Numbered from the stretch's first letter, positions 1 to 11,893 are shown. The stretch: DNA of 64,000 nt from Lineus longissimus (GCF_910592395.1 NC_088313.1:4032501-4096500); one strand, 5' to 3'. The notes: generated by a model not told the origin, from the letters alone. A program made the numbers and translations.

Positions 1-240
1 GTGGTTATCAAAACATTTTAATTGTTGGCTGTCTGTTTGTACCCTGCGACTATGACGGGTGTCAGCGTGTATATTTCCACACTTCAGGAACAGGATGATT
101 AGTACCAGCGGCAAAAACAATCTGTGCGAAAGTAGAATTTGACTTCTCTTATTGGAGGCTCGCCAGCTTTGCCGGGCAATATGAATTTCTGTTCTTCATA
201 AGATCGACTCACATCATTATAATAATCTCTCTACCGACAG

Positions 241-3200
241 GTTCAAATGTTACTCTGGGTGAATATCCTTGGTATAGCATTGATGGTCGTTGCCATCTGT
301 TTCTTCCCGCTCTTTATATCTTTCGGGAGCCAGCAAGTTAACCTGGAGAAGAACGCTGTGTGTTCTTACCTTAGATGGTAGGTAGAATAGAGATGGCGTG
401 AACGTCTGAAGATCGACACCGTATAGAGTAGTCGCACGAACATTTGTAAGACAGGAAAATCAGATGCCAATATCCTACACGACAAGGCACGATGAACATT
501 AGATATCTTTTTGTCATGCCAATTATCATATTTCCCCGAGCAAATTGGACAAAAATCCAAATACTCAACTTAGAAGCCTACCTGGACTTGGTTGGCCGAA
601 GGTACAACAAAAAGTCTTACACATCCCCAGCTCAATTCCCGGCTCCCGCTCAGGATTCTGCCAATTTTTCAGGTTGTTGTTGACAGTAGCTCTCGGAGCG
701 CTAACTGCCGCTGGAATTAACAAGCTAAACATCACCAAAGCTTTTCCCGGACTGACATCTTTCGTCTGTGACGTATTGTCTGTTGTTGTTTTCTTGGTCG
801 CCATTAGGAAATACAACACAATCTCAACTGATGCAGGTAAGCCAACATCTACATGTACATATATCAATGTTCGGAATGCTTTAGTAAATGCAATAGGCCT
901 ATACTGATATCTTACTGACATGCCCTCATACATTCTGTTTTGTACGCATTGGACTATACATGACATCCTGTTTTCATATACGCATATACGCATATATCTC
1001 GACACCAATTGGCGAGCTCGTGTAACTGTATTATCACCCGGCTCCTGACTTTCGTCACCGGCTTTAAGGTGAGACTTCTGGCATTGTTAGAGTACTGAGC
1101 TCGGTTGTTCAAAAGCACAAAAGTCACGTTATCCTTAGCGGTTACGTTAAGCATCCTTATGGACGTTATCTCTTGCAGTTAATCCCATTAGAATTTTCAC
1201 GTTAAGACATAACGGCGCCGGTATTAAAAGGTAACGTGATTTCGAACAACCCAGCCAAGGACACTATCCGTCAGACACATAAAACCTGCTTCTTTCAGGG
1301 CGTCGTCGGTTCAAAGAATTCATGCGGATTCTGCGGGCACACGTGCCGTGTTTCTGCCAAAGGAGACGGTTCGACGAGGCGTACGACCCCTGGGGTAATC
1401 CAGTACGGCTGCGCGAGATCCAGGAGAAACGAGCGATGGATAGATTTCATCTAAAGAAAGGGGTCCTATTGGTCGCCTTGTTGTCCTGCGGAGCAGTTGC
1501 TGCTATGATATACTATCTGGTGAGTCGACCTCACACTGAACTTCCAGCGCTATCGCCTCCGCATATATGGCGGTCCATTGCGGTCACGATTGCCCAATTT
1601 CCAGTCAACGCTATTTCTTTACCGTTGAACGGGATGAATTCCCGTCAAACAGCATTTGGTTTCGTTAAAACCTATTTAACGCACGGTTTTCAAATTGCGC
1701 GCTCCTTGCATCTATGGCTTAGCCTGCCTACCCCCCCCCCTCCCTCCTACGGCGGGGGCGGGGGGGGGGGGGCGATTGGGTCATCTCAGTGTCATCACAG
1801 TGATTGCAGACACTCGCCAAAATACTCCCATCTGTACTTGTGTAGGAGTTACATTCGAGGTGTCATTACTCTAGAAAATTCGAAAAAGGTTATTGCAAGG
1901 TAATTATTGCAAGGTAATGCAGATTTATTGCATGGAAGGAGGGTGCAGTGATACAGGGTGGATGTGCAGTCAGAGCGCGCCGTTAGTGCTGAAAGGACCT
2001 GAATAATATTCCTGACAATATCAACAATGAAACCGGGGTCCGATGCGAAGAACAGAGGGTTCGCATTGACTATTTTATCGGTCTTCAGGAGATATTCTGA
2101 ACAATTTCTTCCTTAATATTCCAGATAAACTGCGCAGGAAATTTATCCTCCAAACTGTACGATTCCCACATTACCAGGCGGATTTTGGGATACATCGATA
2201 ACCTCGGCGGCTTTGTAATCTTCGTCCTCTTGCTTTTACTGGAGGCGTTCACGCGATGCAGCCAGAACTTGCGAATAGCTATCAATGATAACACGTTGAA
2301 GAAACTAGGTGAGATCAGGATTATCATGATTTACTGGAATTAACGAAACAGTCGGCCTACGCGTAATCAATCCGGATACGTCTTCGGTGTGTATTTTGTT
2401 TAACTCAGTACCAATACCAGGTTTGAGAAACAAATATTCTAACTGCCTGTGAACAAAATACGATATTTTATATGAGAAACGGCAGAAATCTGTTGGTCCC
2501 ATGTATAGCGCTATTATAGTTTGTTACAGAATTTACCAGAAAAATTGATACATTTTACATGCCCTTTTCGTCCCATCCTGAGGCAATCAGGGGTTAATGT
2601 TCGCTTCTCCGGCCCTGCAAACCCCGATTTCCTCAGGATGTTTTCGTCCTTAACAGGTTTCGGTTCAATATTCGCGGCATTCTCCTGCCTGCTGACAGGA
2701 ATCGTATCGACGGGACAATTGGTGGAAGGCCCCGAGAACGTCTCAATATATTGGATGTTGCCCGAGTTTATCATATATGGGGTAGGAGCAACTCTAACTC
2801 TAACTTCTGGTAGGTATTTGTGACCTGGTGTTCCCTAATAAGCTGCCAGTGTGATCGGTACAGTGTCGGCAAATTCGGCAGAACCGATCACAGGGGATCA
2901 CGTCCGTTACGTCTCATTCTCAATCACAGGAACAAAGGCCAATCGTTGTCGCTGTGGATGTGATGCCTACGTATTGTCGGGTTGTAAAGAAGCCCTGTGT
3001 CCAATGTACTTCTCCCTCCTAAAACTCAAAATCAAATTCAAGGAAAGTTTGCCAAGCGCAGTGAAAGAAACGTTCGATCGAAGTTACATTATCGCTGGAG
3101 ACATTGAATTACAGAATGACGATTAACTTATCACTGAGAGTGAATGTAATGGTTCTCTTAGTAATCTGTGATGTGAAACTCCTAGTCCTTCATGTCCTTG

Positions 3201-3936
3201 AAGGGATTCTGATTACCTCCATAGAGAGAGGAAGGCAGTGCTCCAGAAATGTTAATACCAAGATATCGTTTCATTTCAGTATTAGAGATCGGTGTCTTTG
3301 AAAGCGGTCCTGGTTTGGCGACGTTTCTATGCGGTCTTGGCGCATCTCTTTCCTTCATTTTTTTCACTGTAATCGGAATCGTTTTGACCCACATTGGTGA
3401 GTTGAATGACCGGAGATCCCTTACCAAACACTAGCCTAGATGTACAGTAAGCTGGCAAGCCTATGAAGGCTTCATATTTGCTGAATGACCACATCTTAGG
3501 TCCGTCATGAGATGGGATAAATGGAGGTGATGAGTTGGTGAGCCCCATGAAGGCCTCCGATGTTGGAAGGGTCATTGCAAGAAAAGTGTCTCTTGCGCCA
3601 GTTTCGGCAAATTTCAGGCTTTCGTTGCCAATTTTGTTCTCCTAGCTGGTTTCATGCCTGCTTTCTCTTTCTCTTTTAGATTATCGAACTGTCAAACGCT
3701 TTGACTACATCTACTACGTGGCGTTTTGCGTGATGGCGTTCACGCTCCTAGTCATTCTCATCCCGGTGTCCGTATGGTACACAGGTGTCAAGAGAAAGAT
3801 TTCATCGCTTTCCTTATCAATGCAAGAAAGAGAAAATGATGCTGGAGCACCAAGTCAGGACAGGGGACAGGTTGAAAGCCAGGAGAGTTTCAGAGCCAGG
3901 GAGCTTGATGCTGTTGTCAGCCAGGGGGCAGATTGA
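241..3936 (+). CDS. POT/SLC15-like (PTR2 family) transporter, 3' seven exons
   Basis: Spliced gene whose 5' end lies outside the window. Exons 241-377, 673-836, 1299-1519, 2125-2308, 2591-2809, 3280-3396 and 3680-3936; each junction is GT-AG and every codon phase matches. The product has at least eight membrane segments and follows the order of proton-coupled peptide transporters: a TM3 end reading FISFGSQQV where the family has a FG-x-DQ signature, a TM5-6 region ending VVFLVAIRKY, a basic cytosolic linker, a TM7-like segment, TM8-9 segments around residues encoded at 2160-2720, then WMLPEFIIYG and VLEIGVFESGPG matching the family's QYVLIG and GLEFAYSQAP positions, and a last helix beginning RFDYIYYVAF. 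Family members import di/tripeptides with protons in plasma or lysosomal membranes. The GGIKP and FG-x-DQ positions are altered here, so the substrate cannot be assumed. Assignment rests on pattern match from memory. The ExxER motif would lie upstream of the window. Confidence 0.68.
1731..1772. repeat. C-run facing G-run, hairpin/quadruplex-prone
   Basis: Ten C plus TCCCTCC, a short TAC spacer, then GGCGGGGGC and a run of G. The two arms can pair as a hairpin and the G arm could form a quadruplex. It sits in the transporter intron 1520-2124. Run lengths may be assembly-sensitive. Confidence 0.8.
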
Positions 3937-4215
3937 AAGCCAGGAGTTTCAGAGCCAGGGAGCTTGATGCTGTTGTCAGCCAGGGGGCAGATTGAAAGCC
4001 AGGAGTTTCAGAGCCAGGGAGTTTGATGCTGTTGTCAGCCAGGGGGCAGGTTGAAAGCCAGGAGTTTCAGAGCCAGGGAGCTTGATGCTGTTGTCAGCCA
4101 GGGGGCAGGTTGAAAGCCAGGAGTTTCAGAGCCAGGGAGCTTGATGCTGTTGTCAGCCAGGGGGCAGGTTGAAAGCCAGGAGTTTCAGATCCAGGGAGCT
4201 TGATGCTGTTGTCAG
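3870..4215 (+). repeat. 59-bp minisatellite, about six copies
   Basis: Tandem copies of a unit beginning GGTTGAAAGCCAGGAG and ending GTCAGCCAGGGGGCA. The first copy is 61 bp (two extra bases, GGAGAG for GGAG), the others 59 bp and nearly identical. The first copy encodes the transporter's C-terminal tail and the TGA stop (3934-3936) falls at the start of copy two. Because 59 is not a multiple of three, unit gain or loss in this end would shift the frame. Confidence 0.93.
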
Positions 4216-4256
4216 ATAGCACCGATGTAGATGTATAGTAGGAACACATCAATGTA

Positions 4257-4262
4257 AATAAA
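4257..4262 (+). terminator. candidate poly(A) signal of the transporter gene
   Basis: AATAAA about 320 nt after the transporter stop codon and just beyond the minisatellite; the first canonical signal downstream. Confidence 0.5.
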
Positions 4263-5049
4263 TATCGAGTTGAGAGCAGAGTGTCGAGTCACAAAAGTAA
4301 AGTTTGTTTATTATAGTGTTACCCCTAATGAAAAGGCCAGCCAGCTTATGAGACACTCTTTTCCTCCAAAGTCCTATCTCTGATGTCAGGTGCCTGGCAA
4401 GAAAGCAGTTTGTACCCTTTAGTTAACTAGCTGGCGGTAAGCAATACTGGGTGATTGTGATGGAAGTAGGAAGACATCATATGCTCCCATGTTGTATGTG
4501 GCCCTCTATAATGATTTTAGTGAGAGCAAGTAGTTGGGAACAACAGGAAATGTTAGTGGAATATTAGCAAGTTTAGGAAAAGACAACTTGAGGCAGTGGC
4601 TAGCTAGTGACTCAGCTTCTTGAACAATACGATATCAACAAAACAACTCACGAGGTCAATTTTTAATTGGATGTTTATTTAAAGGAATGCTCCGCTCATG
4701 GTAAATCAATAGCACTTTTATGCAATATATATAATGTATTCATTCATACAATACGCCTTCATTGAACAGTTTACAAATATCCCTTGAATGAAAGTCATTA
4801 AGTCAATACATGCTTGACAGGGTTCATTGGAAAATGTTTTAACATCTCATACGAGCACTACGAATGGGTTCTAGTTGTTAGACATCTGCCTCAATGGGCT
4901 CAATGGACAGATTCTCCAAAGAGAACGAGATATTTGCCGGTCATTTTTAGGGAGGCAGGAATGAGGCAGTAATAAGGCAGTTTTAACAGACAAAATGTGA
5001 ATGTGTATGCTGCGATGGAAGCAGGTCTATAGGCGAGGATAGCTGTGAA
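4263..5049. other. intergenic, nothing recognised
   Basis: No reading frame of note, no repeat shared with the rest of the window and no RNA gene that I can see. AT-rich sequence leading up to the retrotransposon insertion point. Confidence 0.5.
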
Positions 5050-5054
5050 GTCAG

Positions 5055-5846
5055 TGTTGCGGCTTTAAAAATGTACTCAAACTTTCATTGAGAATAGAGG
5101 CGTCTTTATTCTGGATAAGGACCTCGTATCGTGAGGAGTATAGTACACATCGATGAGGCTGACTTAAAAGACTGAAAGACACGAATAATCAACAATCAAA
5201 ACCTTACAAAACTCTGTAATGTTCCAGGATCAGAACATAAAAAATAAAATACAAATGTATGCACAGATTCGTACAATCTACTACCAGTTAACAGTTTGTC
5301 CCTAAATAGTGGATGTGGCTGTTAGTGTTGTCAAAACATCATACTCAAAACACCGTGCATATCAAGATCCCGGAGTCATCTTTTACAAAAGGGTCGCCAT
5401 GGGACCTGAGGCACCCAGACTCAACTTCACGAACAATATCTGTTGGCCGGACAGATTTGTCTTAGCACAAAAATACACGGGCATCCGTACAGTGTCGCCA
5501 CCTAGAGGCGTCTAAAGACAACCACAAACACATGGGTGAGCAAAAGTAGTGGGACACCGCCACATAAAAGTGACCTAAGTTACATAACTTGGGGATAACA
5601 GGGTCCTAACATAGTTTCCAGGGGTTCTATACATCTTTATCTTTATAGTTACCTTTATCCCGTCTGACAAGGCCTCGAAACTTTCACCGCAAAGGCGGAC
5701 AAAAGAGGACAACTGCGTCCTAAACGTTGACAATTAAAATTCAATGGAGTTGGGCGGAAGCTGAGACAGCAGCGCCGCCACCCAAGCGCGCGAAAACTAA
5801 GGCGCCAAATTCAAATTTCTTCAGGACGCACTTGGCGGCCGTCACA
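5055..5846 (-). repeat. 3' LTR of the BEL/Pao element
   Basis: 792 bp, identical to the 11915-12706 copy shifted by 6860 bp except at 5726. On the element's sense strand it follows a purine-rich stretch and so is the 3' LTR. The small frame at 5309-5515 is repeated in the other LTR and looks incidental. Confidence 0.96.
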
Positions 5847-5856
5847 TGCCTCTCCT
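5847..5856 (-). promoter_or_regulatory. polypurine tract of the BEL/Pao element
   Basis: On the minus strand this reads AGGAGAGGCA directly against the 3' LTR, the place where plus-strand synthesis of an LTR element is primed. Confidence 0.65.
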
Positions 5857-6505
5857 AAACTGTTGCCCAAAACAGTTTACAAACACTATACAAAACAAAA
5901 AAAAACAAACAAACAAAAAAAAACCAAAAAACTTTTGAAATCAGAACCAAAACAGTGACCATTAAAAACACAGGTCAGCTTTAAACATATCAAGTGAACC
6001 TCAAATTCCACGGTTCAGCTTTAAACTTTGCTGAAATGACCTTAAAACAGAAAGTCAGTCAAACTAAACTTACAGACACATTCAACTTTTCACTCTGCTA
6101 TCTAAGCAACTAGGAAATTCAAATTTCCACTATGAAACCGAAACTTTTCCAACTTTCTTGCTCATAATGCTTCAAAAACCCCTCTTAAGCATCACAAACA
6201 TGTACAGTACACAAATACACTATCTTAATTACACGCAGGTAAAAATTCAAAATACAGAGAAGTGCAAACATCATGTTTTTTAGAAAAATGTCTATTTGCT
6301 CCCACGAGCAATCTTTACATATAAGCACCAGTTGCTTCAAATTAGCAACCTGTACCAAGGGGGAAGAGAAATCACACAGTCATAGGAAACAAAATAACTG
6401 TCAGATTTCTCTCATCCCAGTCAAGACTAACTCATACATGGAGCACAATCCATGACCCAGGTCCTGGAGCCCAAAAACCAGAACCCGGCCCACGAAAAGG
6501 CTCAA

Positions 6506-9500
6506 CTACTCCAGAGTTTCACTCTCCTCAACAGGATTGTCCCGGTTCTTTACCAGGAGGATCAACTTATGTACTGGTCTATCCAACAGGGATTTGGTTT
6601 TCCCAACAAAAATTTCAACCTTTCTGACCAACTTGTCCTGACTAGGACACACCTTTGTAACACGAGCCAGAGGCCATGCGCATCTAGGCTGGCCCTCTTC
6701 TACGAGCATTACAACATCACCAGGCTCAAGATTTCTCTGCTGGCTGAGCCATTTCTTCCTAGGCTGCAGCATTACCAAAAATTCGCCACGCCAACGCTCC
6801 CAAAATTGGTTAGCAAGAGCCTGTACACAACGCCACCTTTTCTTAGAGTATATGTCCTGTTTAACGAACTTGCCCGGCGGTGGCTTCACCACCTGAGATT
6901 TCAGGGTAAGCAGCTGAATTGGTGACAGGGGCTCTAGGTCCGCAGAAGCGGAATCTACAACTGTTAACGGGCGCGAGTTAACTATGTACTCAACCTCGCA
7001 GAGTAATGTACGTAACAACTCGTCATCAAGCTGAGCTCCTGTGCCCATGAGCAGAGCAGACAACACCTTACGCGCTGCGCCAATCATTCGTTCCCATACA
7101 CCGCCCATGTGACTGCTCACAGGAAAGTTCATTTCGAAATCAACCCAGTCACAATCGTCTTTCAGCAACTCATGCTTGATCTTATCGCGATCCATTTCCT
7201 GCAACGCTGCTAACAATTGATTCTGTCCACCTACGAAGTTCGAACCACGATCGCATCGCAAAAATCGGATTTTGCCACGTCTACTCACACATCGGCGGTA
7301 CGCATTGAGAAATGAATCTGTGGTCAATTGATTTGCGGTCTCGATATGAATCGCACGACTGGCCAGACACGTGAACATAACACCCCAACGCTTGGGTTCG
7401 CTACGACCGGACTTGACAGTGAAAGGGCCAAATAGATCAACGGCAGCATAGCTGAAGGGGGCGGCTGGCTCCAAGCGGTCGGTAGGCAGGTCAGACATTT
7501 TTTGAACACAGGGGTTTCCCCGAAGCTTTCTACAACACACACAGCCCATGATGAACTTAGCAACTATCGACCGGGCATTTACAATCCAAAACCCAGCCTG
7601 TCTGATACTGTTTAACGTCATTCCTCTACCGGAATGACCAACCTTCTGGTGGAAACGTTTAACTATCAAGCTAGCTAAGTGACAAGTACGCGGAATCAAG
7701 ACTGGATGCTTGACTTCATATGACATGGATGATCGACTCAGGCGACCACCAACTCTAATAATCCCCTTATCATCCAGGAAGGGATCCAATGGCGCAATTT
7801 TGCTGCCAGCTTTGACAGCAGATCTAGTCCCTTTGCTCAGGGATGCTAGCTCTTCAGGATACGCCTTACCTTGGACTAACCTTATTATCTGATCCTCTGC
7901 CTGCTTCAGGTCATCAGTAGTGACTGGAGGACAAGTGTCAGGATCCTTGTTCTTCAATTTCCTGGCATACTTCATGCTCACAGCCATGGCCCTCTTCAGT
8001 TTCAACAGAGAGGAGAAGTTGGCGAACCTGCTTTCCATGTCAGGCACCTCTGGTACAGGAACAACATCTGTCTTGAACACGAACTTCTTCAGCTCAGGGT
8101 CATCTTTCACCACTGGACATTCAGGAAGGGTCGGCACTGGTCCTGAAACGAGAAATTCTGGGCCCTGCCACCAAAGGCGGCTAGCTGAAAGCTCAGAAAC
8201 ATTCATGCCACGTGATGCTATGTCAGCAGGATTCTGCGCAGTGTCAACATGTCTCCAATTGGCTATGTTAGTCAAGTCTCTAATTTCCTGCACCCTATTT
8301 GCAACAAAAATGTGAAAATTTCTGCTTTCATTATTCACATAGCCAAGCACAACCATGCTATCAGTATAGTAGAAATGTTCTATCTGGTCATAATCTAGTT
8401 CTTTGCCAAGGAACTTACCAACCCTAGCTGACAGGAGTGCCGCAGTTAACTCCAGCCTGGGAATTGTCACAGCTTTGGCAGGAGTAACCCTCGACTTGGC
8501 CATCACCAGAGAAGTAGTGCAGTTACCGGTAGCGTCTTCAAGCCGAACATAACTGCACTGACCATACCCAGAGAAGCAAGCATCACTGAAATGATGTAGC
8601 TCGACATTAGTCACCGGCCCTTCAAGCGTGCCAGCCCGATAACACCTAGGAATGGAAACCTTGGGCAATTCTAGCAGCTCGGTCCTCCATCTTTCCCACT
8701 CGTTCCTTACATTGTCAGGAAGAGGGTCGTCCCAGGAAGAACCACTCAAACACAACTCCTTCAGAATTCGTTTTCCTGTAAGTATGAAAGGCGATATTAG
8801 ACCAAGGGGATCATAGATGGAACTGACGGTGGATAACAAGCCACGTCTGGTCAATGGCTTGTCTTTGATCTCCACCCTAAATCGTAGCATGTCAGATTCA
8901 ACACACCACACAACTCCTAGAGTCTTTTCAACAGGTAGTTGAGTATTACCAAGCTCAAGACATTGGAGGTTCTCTGACAAGTATTGATTGGGAATATGTT
9001 TCAACACCTCTTTATTGTTGCAAAGTATCTTGTGAAGGGTGAACCCTCCCTTCCCAGCCATACTCACAGAGCCCAAAGCTAGGCTAATAGCCTGACTTGT
9101 TGTCAAAACGGAGGTGGCCCCATCATCTACATAGAAATTCCTGTTAAAGAAAGTCGCCACCTGGGGCTCGTAGTCGTCCTTGAATCTCTCAGCTGTTGCC
9201 TTTAGGGCATAGTTTGCGCAATTTGCAGACGAGGTCGCGCCAAATAGATGCACAGTACACCTGTAATCAACTGGCTCCTTGCTGACATCGCCGTCCTCCC
9301 ACCACAGAAATCGCAAATAATTTCTGTGGCGGGGGGGCACGACCACCTGTAGAAACATACCCTGGACATCACACGTGAATGCCACTTCTTCCTTCCTGAA
9401 GCGGGCCAGGACACCGACAAGATTGTTTATTAAATCCGGTCCCCGGAGCAAATGGCCATTTAATGCCTCTCCTTGATAGGACGCGGCGCAATCAAACACG

Positions 9501-11893
9501 ACCCTATACTTACCCTCCTTGTGAGGATGTGAGACCATGTGATGGGGAATGTACCATACAGAACCATTGTCCAGATCTAATTCGTTTTCTGGCACTCTCT
9601 CAGCCTGGCCGGCATCTATGAGCTTACTCATGAATTTCACATATTCTTCACCATACTTAGCATCCTTTCTAATCCTCGCCTTGAGACTCTGCGTACGCTT
9701 CATAGCCATCACTCGGTTGTTAGGAAGTCTCACCTGATCCTCACGAAACGGGAGGGGAATTTCAAAGTGTCCATCATCACGGAGTTTGATGCCACTGGAA
9801 ACCTTTTCAATGAACAACCTGTCTTCAACAGATAGAGAATGAGAATCAACATCATTAGTATCGGCAAAGTCTTGGCCGAGTACCTGCAAAATATCAGAGG
9901 GGTTAATTTCTTTTGTACGAGTTCTGTACACGAAACGATCTTGTGAATTAGCAAGCCTTGACCCTAATTTATCCATCCTGCCAACCACGCCCCAACCTAG
10001 CGCCGTTTTAACACCATACGGATCATCTTCTCCCCCAGCGACAATCTGCCTTGGCCTGATGGCGCGCGCGCAATTTTGACCGATCAACATGCCAATCTCG
10101 ATATCCTCACGGTATGGCATAATCTTAGGTGCCACCCCTTTGAGGTGGCGCCACTGTTTCGCGCTGGTTTGACGCGGTATCTGTGAGCGGCAGGCACCGA
10201 TGCCTTTACGCGAAAAGACTACAGGGAGGCTTATTTTTGCAGATTCACCAAAACCCCGGACCATGAGGCCTGTCACCCGCTCAGCTGGCACAACACCTTC
10301 TGCCAACACTGTGTTGATTTTGAGATAGGTGCTATCACCTCTCTTATCAATGCCCTCCAGCACTGACTCAGATACGAAACAAGTGTCAGATTGATCATCC
10401 AACAATGTGTAAACCAACACCTCCCGCGAGGGGTCGTCTACATGATACACATACACTGGCACAATCATAGTGTGCAGACATTCTGAGCCCACATCACTTG
10501 ACTCTGTACAATGCACAGTAGATTCAACAGGTTTGAAAGAGTCGTCGTGAAGAAGCGTGGGGTGGGCACGAGAGCAGGTTTTGCATTTATGCTTGCTTTT
10601 GCAGTCCCTAACCCGATGACCCCATTTAAGGCACCCCAGGCACAACCCATGCTTCTTTACGGCTTCCTTTCTATCACTAAGAGACATATTCTTGAATTTC
10701 ACACATGAGTCAATTGCATGAGTGTTGTCCTTTGGACAGAGCACACACTTTGTTGGCCCTGTGGCCTTTTCAGTTATAGTTTCTGTTCCGGTAGCGAAGC
10801 TGGATCTCTGCGCAGGTTTCACACTAACAACGGATTTGGTAGGTGCGCTGGACGACCTATCCAGGATTGGATTTGACATGATTCGCGCGTGTTTCTTTAC
10901 AAACTGTACAAGTCTGGAAAATGGTGGATATGAGTCGTTCACAACCTGGCCGGACCCGTCCCTATCAGCTCCAAATCTCCATTTATCCACAACTGTGAGC
11001 CACCTTTCTTGCATAAAACGAGGTAACTTGTCTATCACACGGCGTTGCTCAATCGCGTCATTCAAAATACTCAGATTTGACAAACTGGTCATAGCCGTCT
11101 CACACTCGCACAAGAAATCCGATAGCTCCTGCATGCCTTTACCGTCACCAGGCTTGACTGACGGCCACTTGTCTAAGCGATTACGAAAGTTCTCAGACAA
11201 CTTCAACCGATCTCCGAAACGCTCTTCGAGAATCTGCTTTGCCTTAGCATATGCTTCACAGGTGTTCAAATCAAGCAGGCCTTTAATGCAACGCTTTGCA
11301 TCTCCTGCAGTGTAACGACCGAGATAGTACAATCTGTCCATAGCTGATGGGTATCTGCCCTCAACCAACACATTAAATGAATTTTTCCAGGATGGATACG
11401 AAAAGATGTCGCCTTTGAAAACTTCCGGTTCCTTTTTAGGAAGTCCTTCCCCCCGCCGCACCAACACATCGGCGAGAGTCGATATTGCCTTCGAAAGATC
11501 AAAGCCACTGTCAGCGGACTTCTCATGATTAGTTGGACTGGGGTCCCTAGCAGGCAAAACAGGAGGCGTCCTGCATTGCGGAGGATCAATGCCAGTATTT
11601 ATATCCACGGCATGAGCTGTAGCCTCTGCAGTGGGCATAGTGCATCTCGCCTTGCTACATGTGGCTCCAACGGAGGAGAAATTTGGCTGTGGCGGAATGG
11701 GCGTCGACGCCCAACGAGAGGAAATCCAGTCCCTCGATGCTCTCGTTGCTCTCTGCCGACTATCTGACAGTGCTTGCAACTGCGTCTGCATATGCTGCAG
11801 TTCATCAGCCAATCTCCTACTCTCCTGTTGGAGAAACATCGTAGTCTGCCTGTCAGCAGCATCCGCCAAAAGATCGAGTCCTCTTCGGTGCAT
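6506..11893 (-). CDS. BEL/Pao Gag-Pol polyprotein, intact
   Basis: 1795 residues without a stop or frameshift. Order by residue: N-terminal coiled region; Pao-type Gag domain (DUF1759-like) about 155-340; cysteine/histidine zinc knuckles about 380-445; aspartic protease with LLDDQSDTC near 497; reverse transcriptase about 795-960 with YVDD at 921-924; RNase H with the HHFSDA, RLELTAAL and YTDSM motifs; integrase with an HHCC zinc site (HQKVGHSGRG region, CVCC), a D-D-E core marked AAVDLFGP, CDRGSNF and GGVWERMIG; and a C-terminal BEL-type tail domain (DUF5641-like). The order PR-RT-RH-IN with YVDD is typical of BEL/Pao. The start ATG lies only 21 nt inside the 5' LTR edge. All key catalytic motifs are present, so the element appears competent. 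Confidence 0.96.
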   Translation of the reverse strand: MHRRGLDLLADAADRQTTMFLQQESRRLADELQHMQTQLQALSDSRQRATRASRDWISSRWASTPIPPQPNFSSVGATCSKARCTMPTAEATAHAVDINTGIDPPQCRTPPVLPARDPSPTNHEKSADSGFDLSKAISTLADVLVRRGEGLPKKEPEVFKGDIFSYPSWKNSFNVLVEGRYPSAMDRLYYLGRYTAGDAKRCIKGLLDLNTCEAYAKAKQILEERFGDRLKLSENFRNRLDKWPSVKPGDGKGMQELSDFLCECETAMTSLSNLSILNDAIEQRRVIDKLPRFMQERWLTVVDKWRFGADRDGSGQVVNDSYPPFSRLVQFVKKHARIMSNPILDRSSSAPTKSVVSVKPAQRSSFATGTETITEKATGPTKCVLCPKDNTHAIDSCVKFKNMSLSDRKEAVKKHGLCLGCLKWGHRVRDCKSKHKCKTCSRAHPTLLHDDSFKPVESTVHCTESSDVGSECLHTMIVPVYVYHVDDPSREVLVYTLLDDQSDTCFVSESVLEGIDKRGDSTYLKINTVLAEGVVPAERVTGLMVRGFGESAKISLPVVFSRKGIGACRSQIPRQTSAKQWRHLKGVAPKIMPYREDIEIGMLIGQNCARAIRPRQIVAGGEDDPYGVKTALGWGVVGRMDKLGSRLANSQDRFVYRTRTKEINPSDILQVLGQDFADTNDVDSHSLSVEDRLFIEKVSSGIKLRDDGHFEIPLPFREDQVRLPNNRVMAMKRTQSLKARIRKDAKYGEEYVKFMSKLIDAGQAERVPENELDLDNGSVWYIPHHMVSHPHKEGKYRVVFDCAASYQGEALNGHLLRGPDLINNLVGVLARFRKEEVAFTCDVQGMFLQVVVPPRHRNYLRFLWWEDGDVSKEPVDYRCTVHLFGATSSANCANYALKATAERFKDDYEPQVATFFNRNFYVDDGATSVLTTSQAISLALGSVSMAGKGGFTLHKILCNNKEVLKHIPNQYLSENLQCLELGNTQLPVEKTLGVVWCVESDMLRFRVEIKDKPLTRRGLLSTVSSIYDPLGLISPFILTGKRILKELCLSGSSWDDPLPDNVRNEWERWRTELLELPKVSIPRCYRAGTLEGPVTNVELHHFSDACFSGYGQCSYVRLEDATGNCTTSLVMAKSRVTPAKAVTIPRLELTAALLSARVGKFLGKELDYDQIEHFYYTDSMVVLGYVNNESRNFHIFVANRVQEIRDLTNIANWRHVDTAQNPADIASRGMNVSELSASRLWWQGPEFLVSGPVPTLPECPVVKDDPELKKFVFKTDVVPVPEVPDMESRFANFSSLLKLKRAMAVSMKYARKLKNKDPDTCPPVTTDDLKQAEDQIIRLVQGKAYPEELASLSKGTRSAVKAGSKIAPLDPFLDDKGIIRVGGRLSRSSMSYEVKHPVLIPRTCHLASLIVKRFHQKVGHSGRGMTLNSIRQAGFWIVNARSIVAKFIMGCVCCRKLRGNPCVQKMSDLPTDRLEPAAPFSYAAVDLFGPFTVKSGRSEPKRWGVMFTCLASRAIHIETANQLTTDSFLNAYRRCVSRRGKIRFLRCDRGSNFVGGQNQLLAALQEMDRDKIKHELLKDDCDWVDFEMNFPVSSHMGGVWERMIGAARKVLSALLMGTGAQLDDELLRTLLCEVEYIVNSRPLTVVDSASADLEPLSPIQLLTLKSQVVKPPPGKFVKQDIYSKKRWRCVQALANQFWERWRGEFLVMLQPRKKWLSQQRNLEPGDVVMLVEEGQPRCAWPLARVTKVCPSQDKLVRKVEIFVGKTKSLLDRPVHKLILLVKNRDNPVEESETLE

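Noticed and set aside
565-1008. Minus-strand frame of 147 codons
   Set aside because: It is antisense to a transporter exon whose phase and family fit are clear, and it shows no domain.
5309-5515. 68-codon frame present twice (also 12169-12375)
   Set aside because: It is duplicated only because it lies in both LTRs, and has no protein-like traits.
6452-6925. Plus-strand frame of 157 codons within the retrotransposon
   Set aside because: Antisense to the integrase end of the intact Gag-Pol frame; no features of its own.
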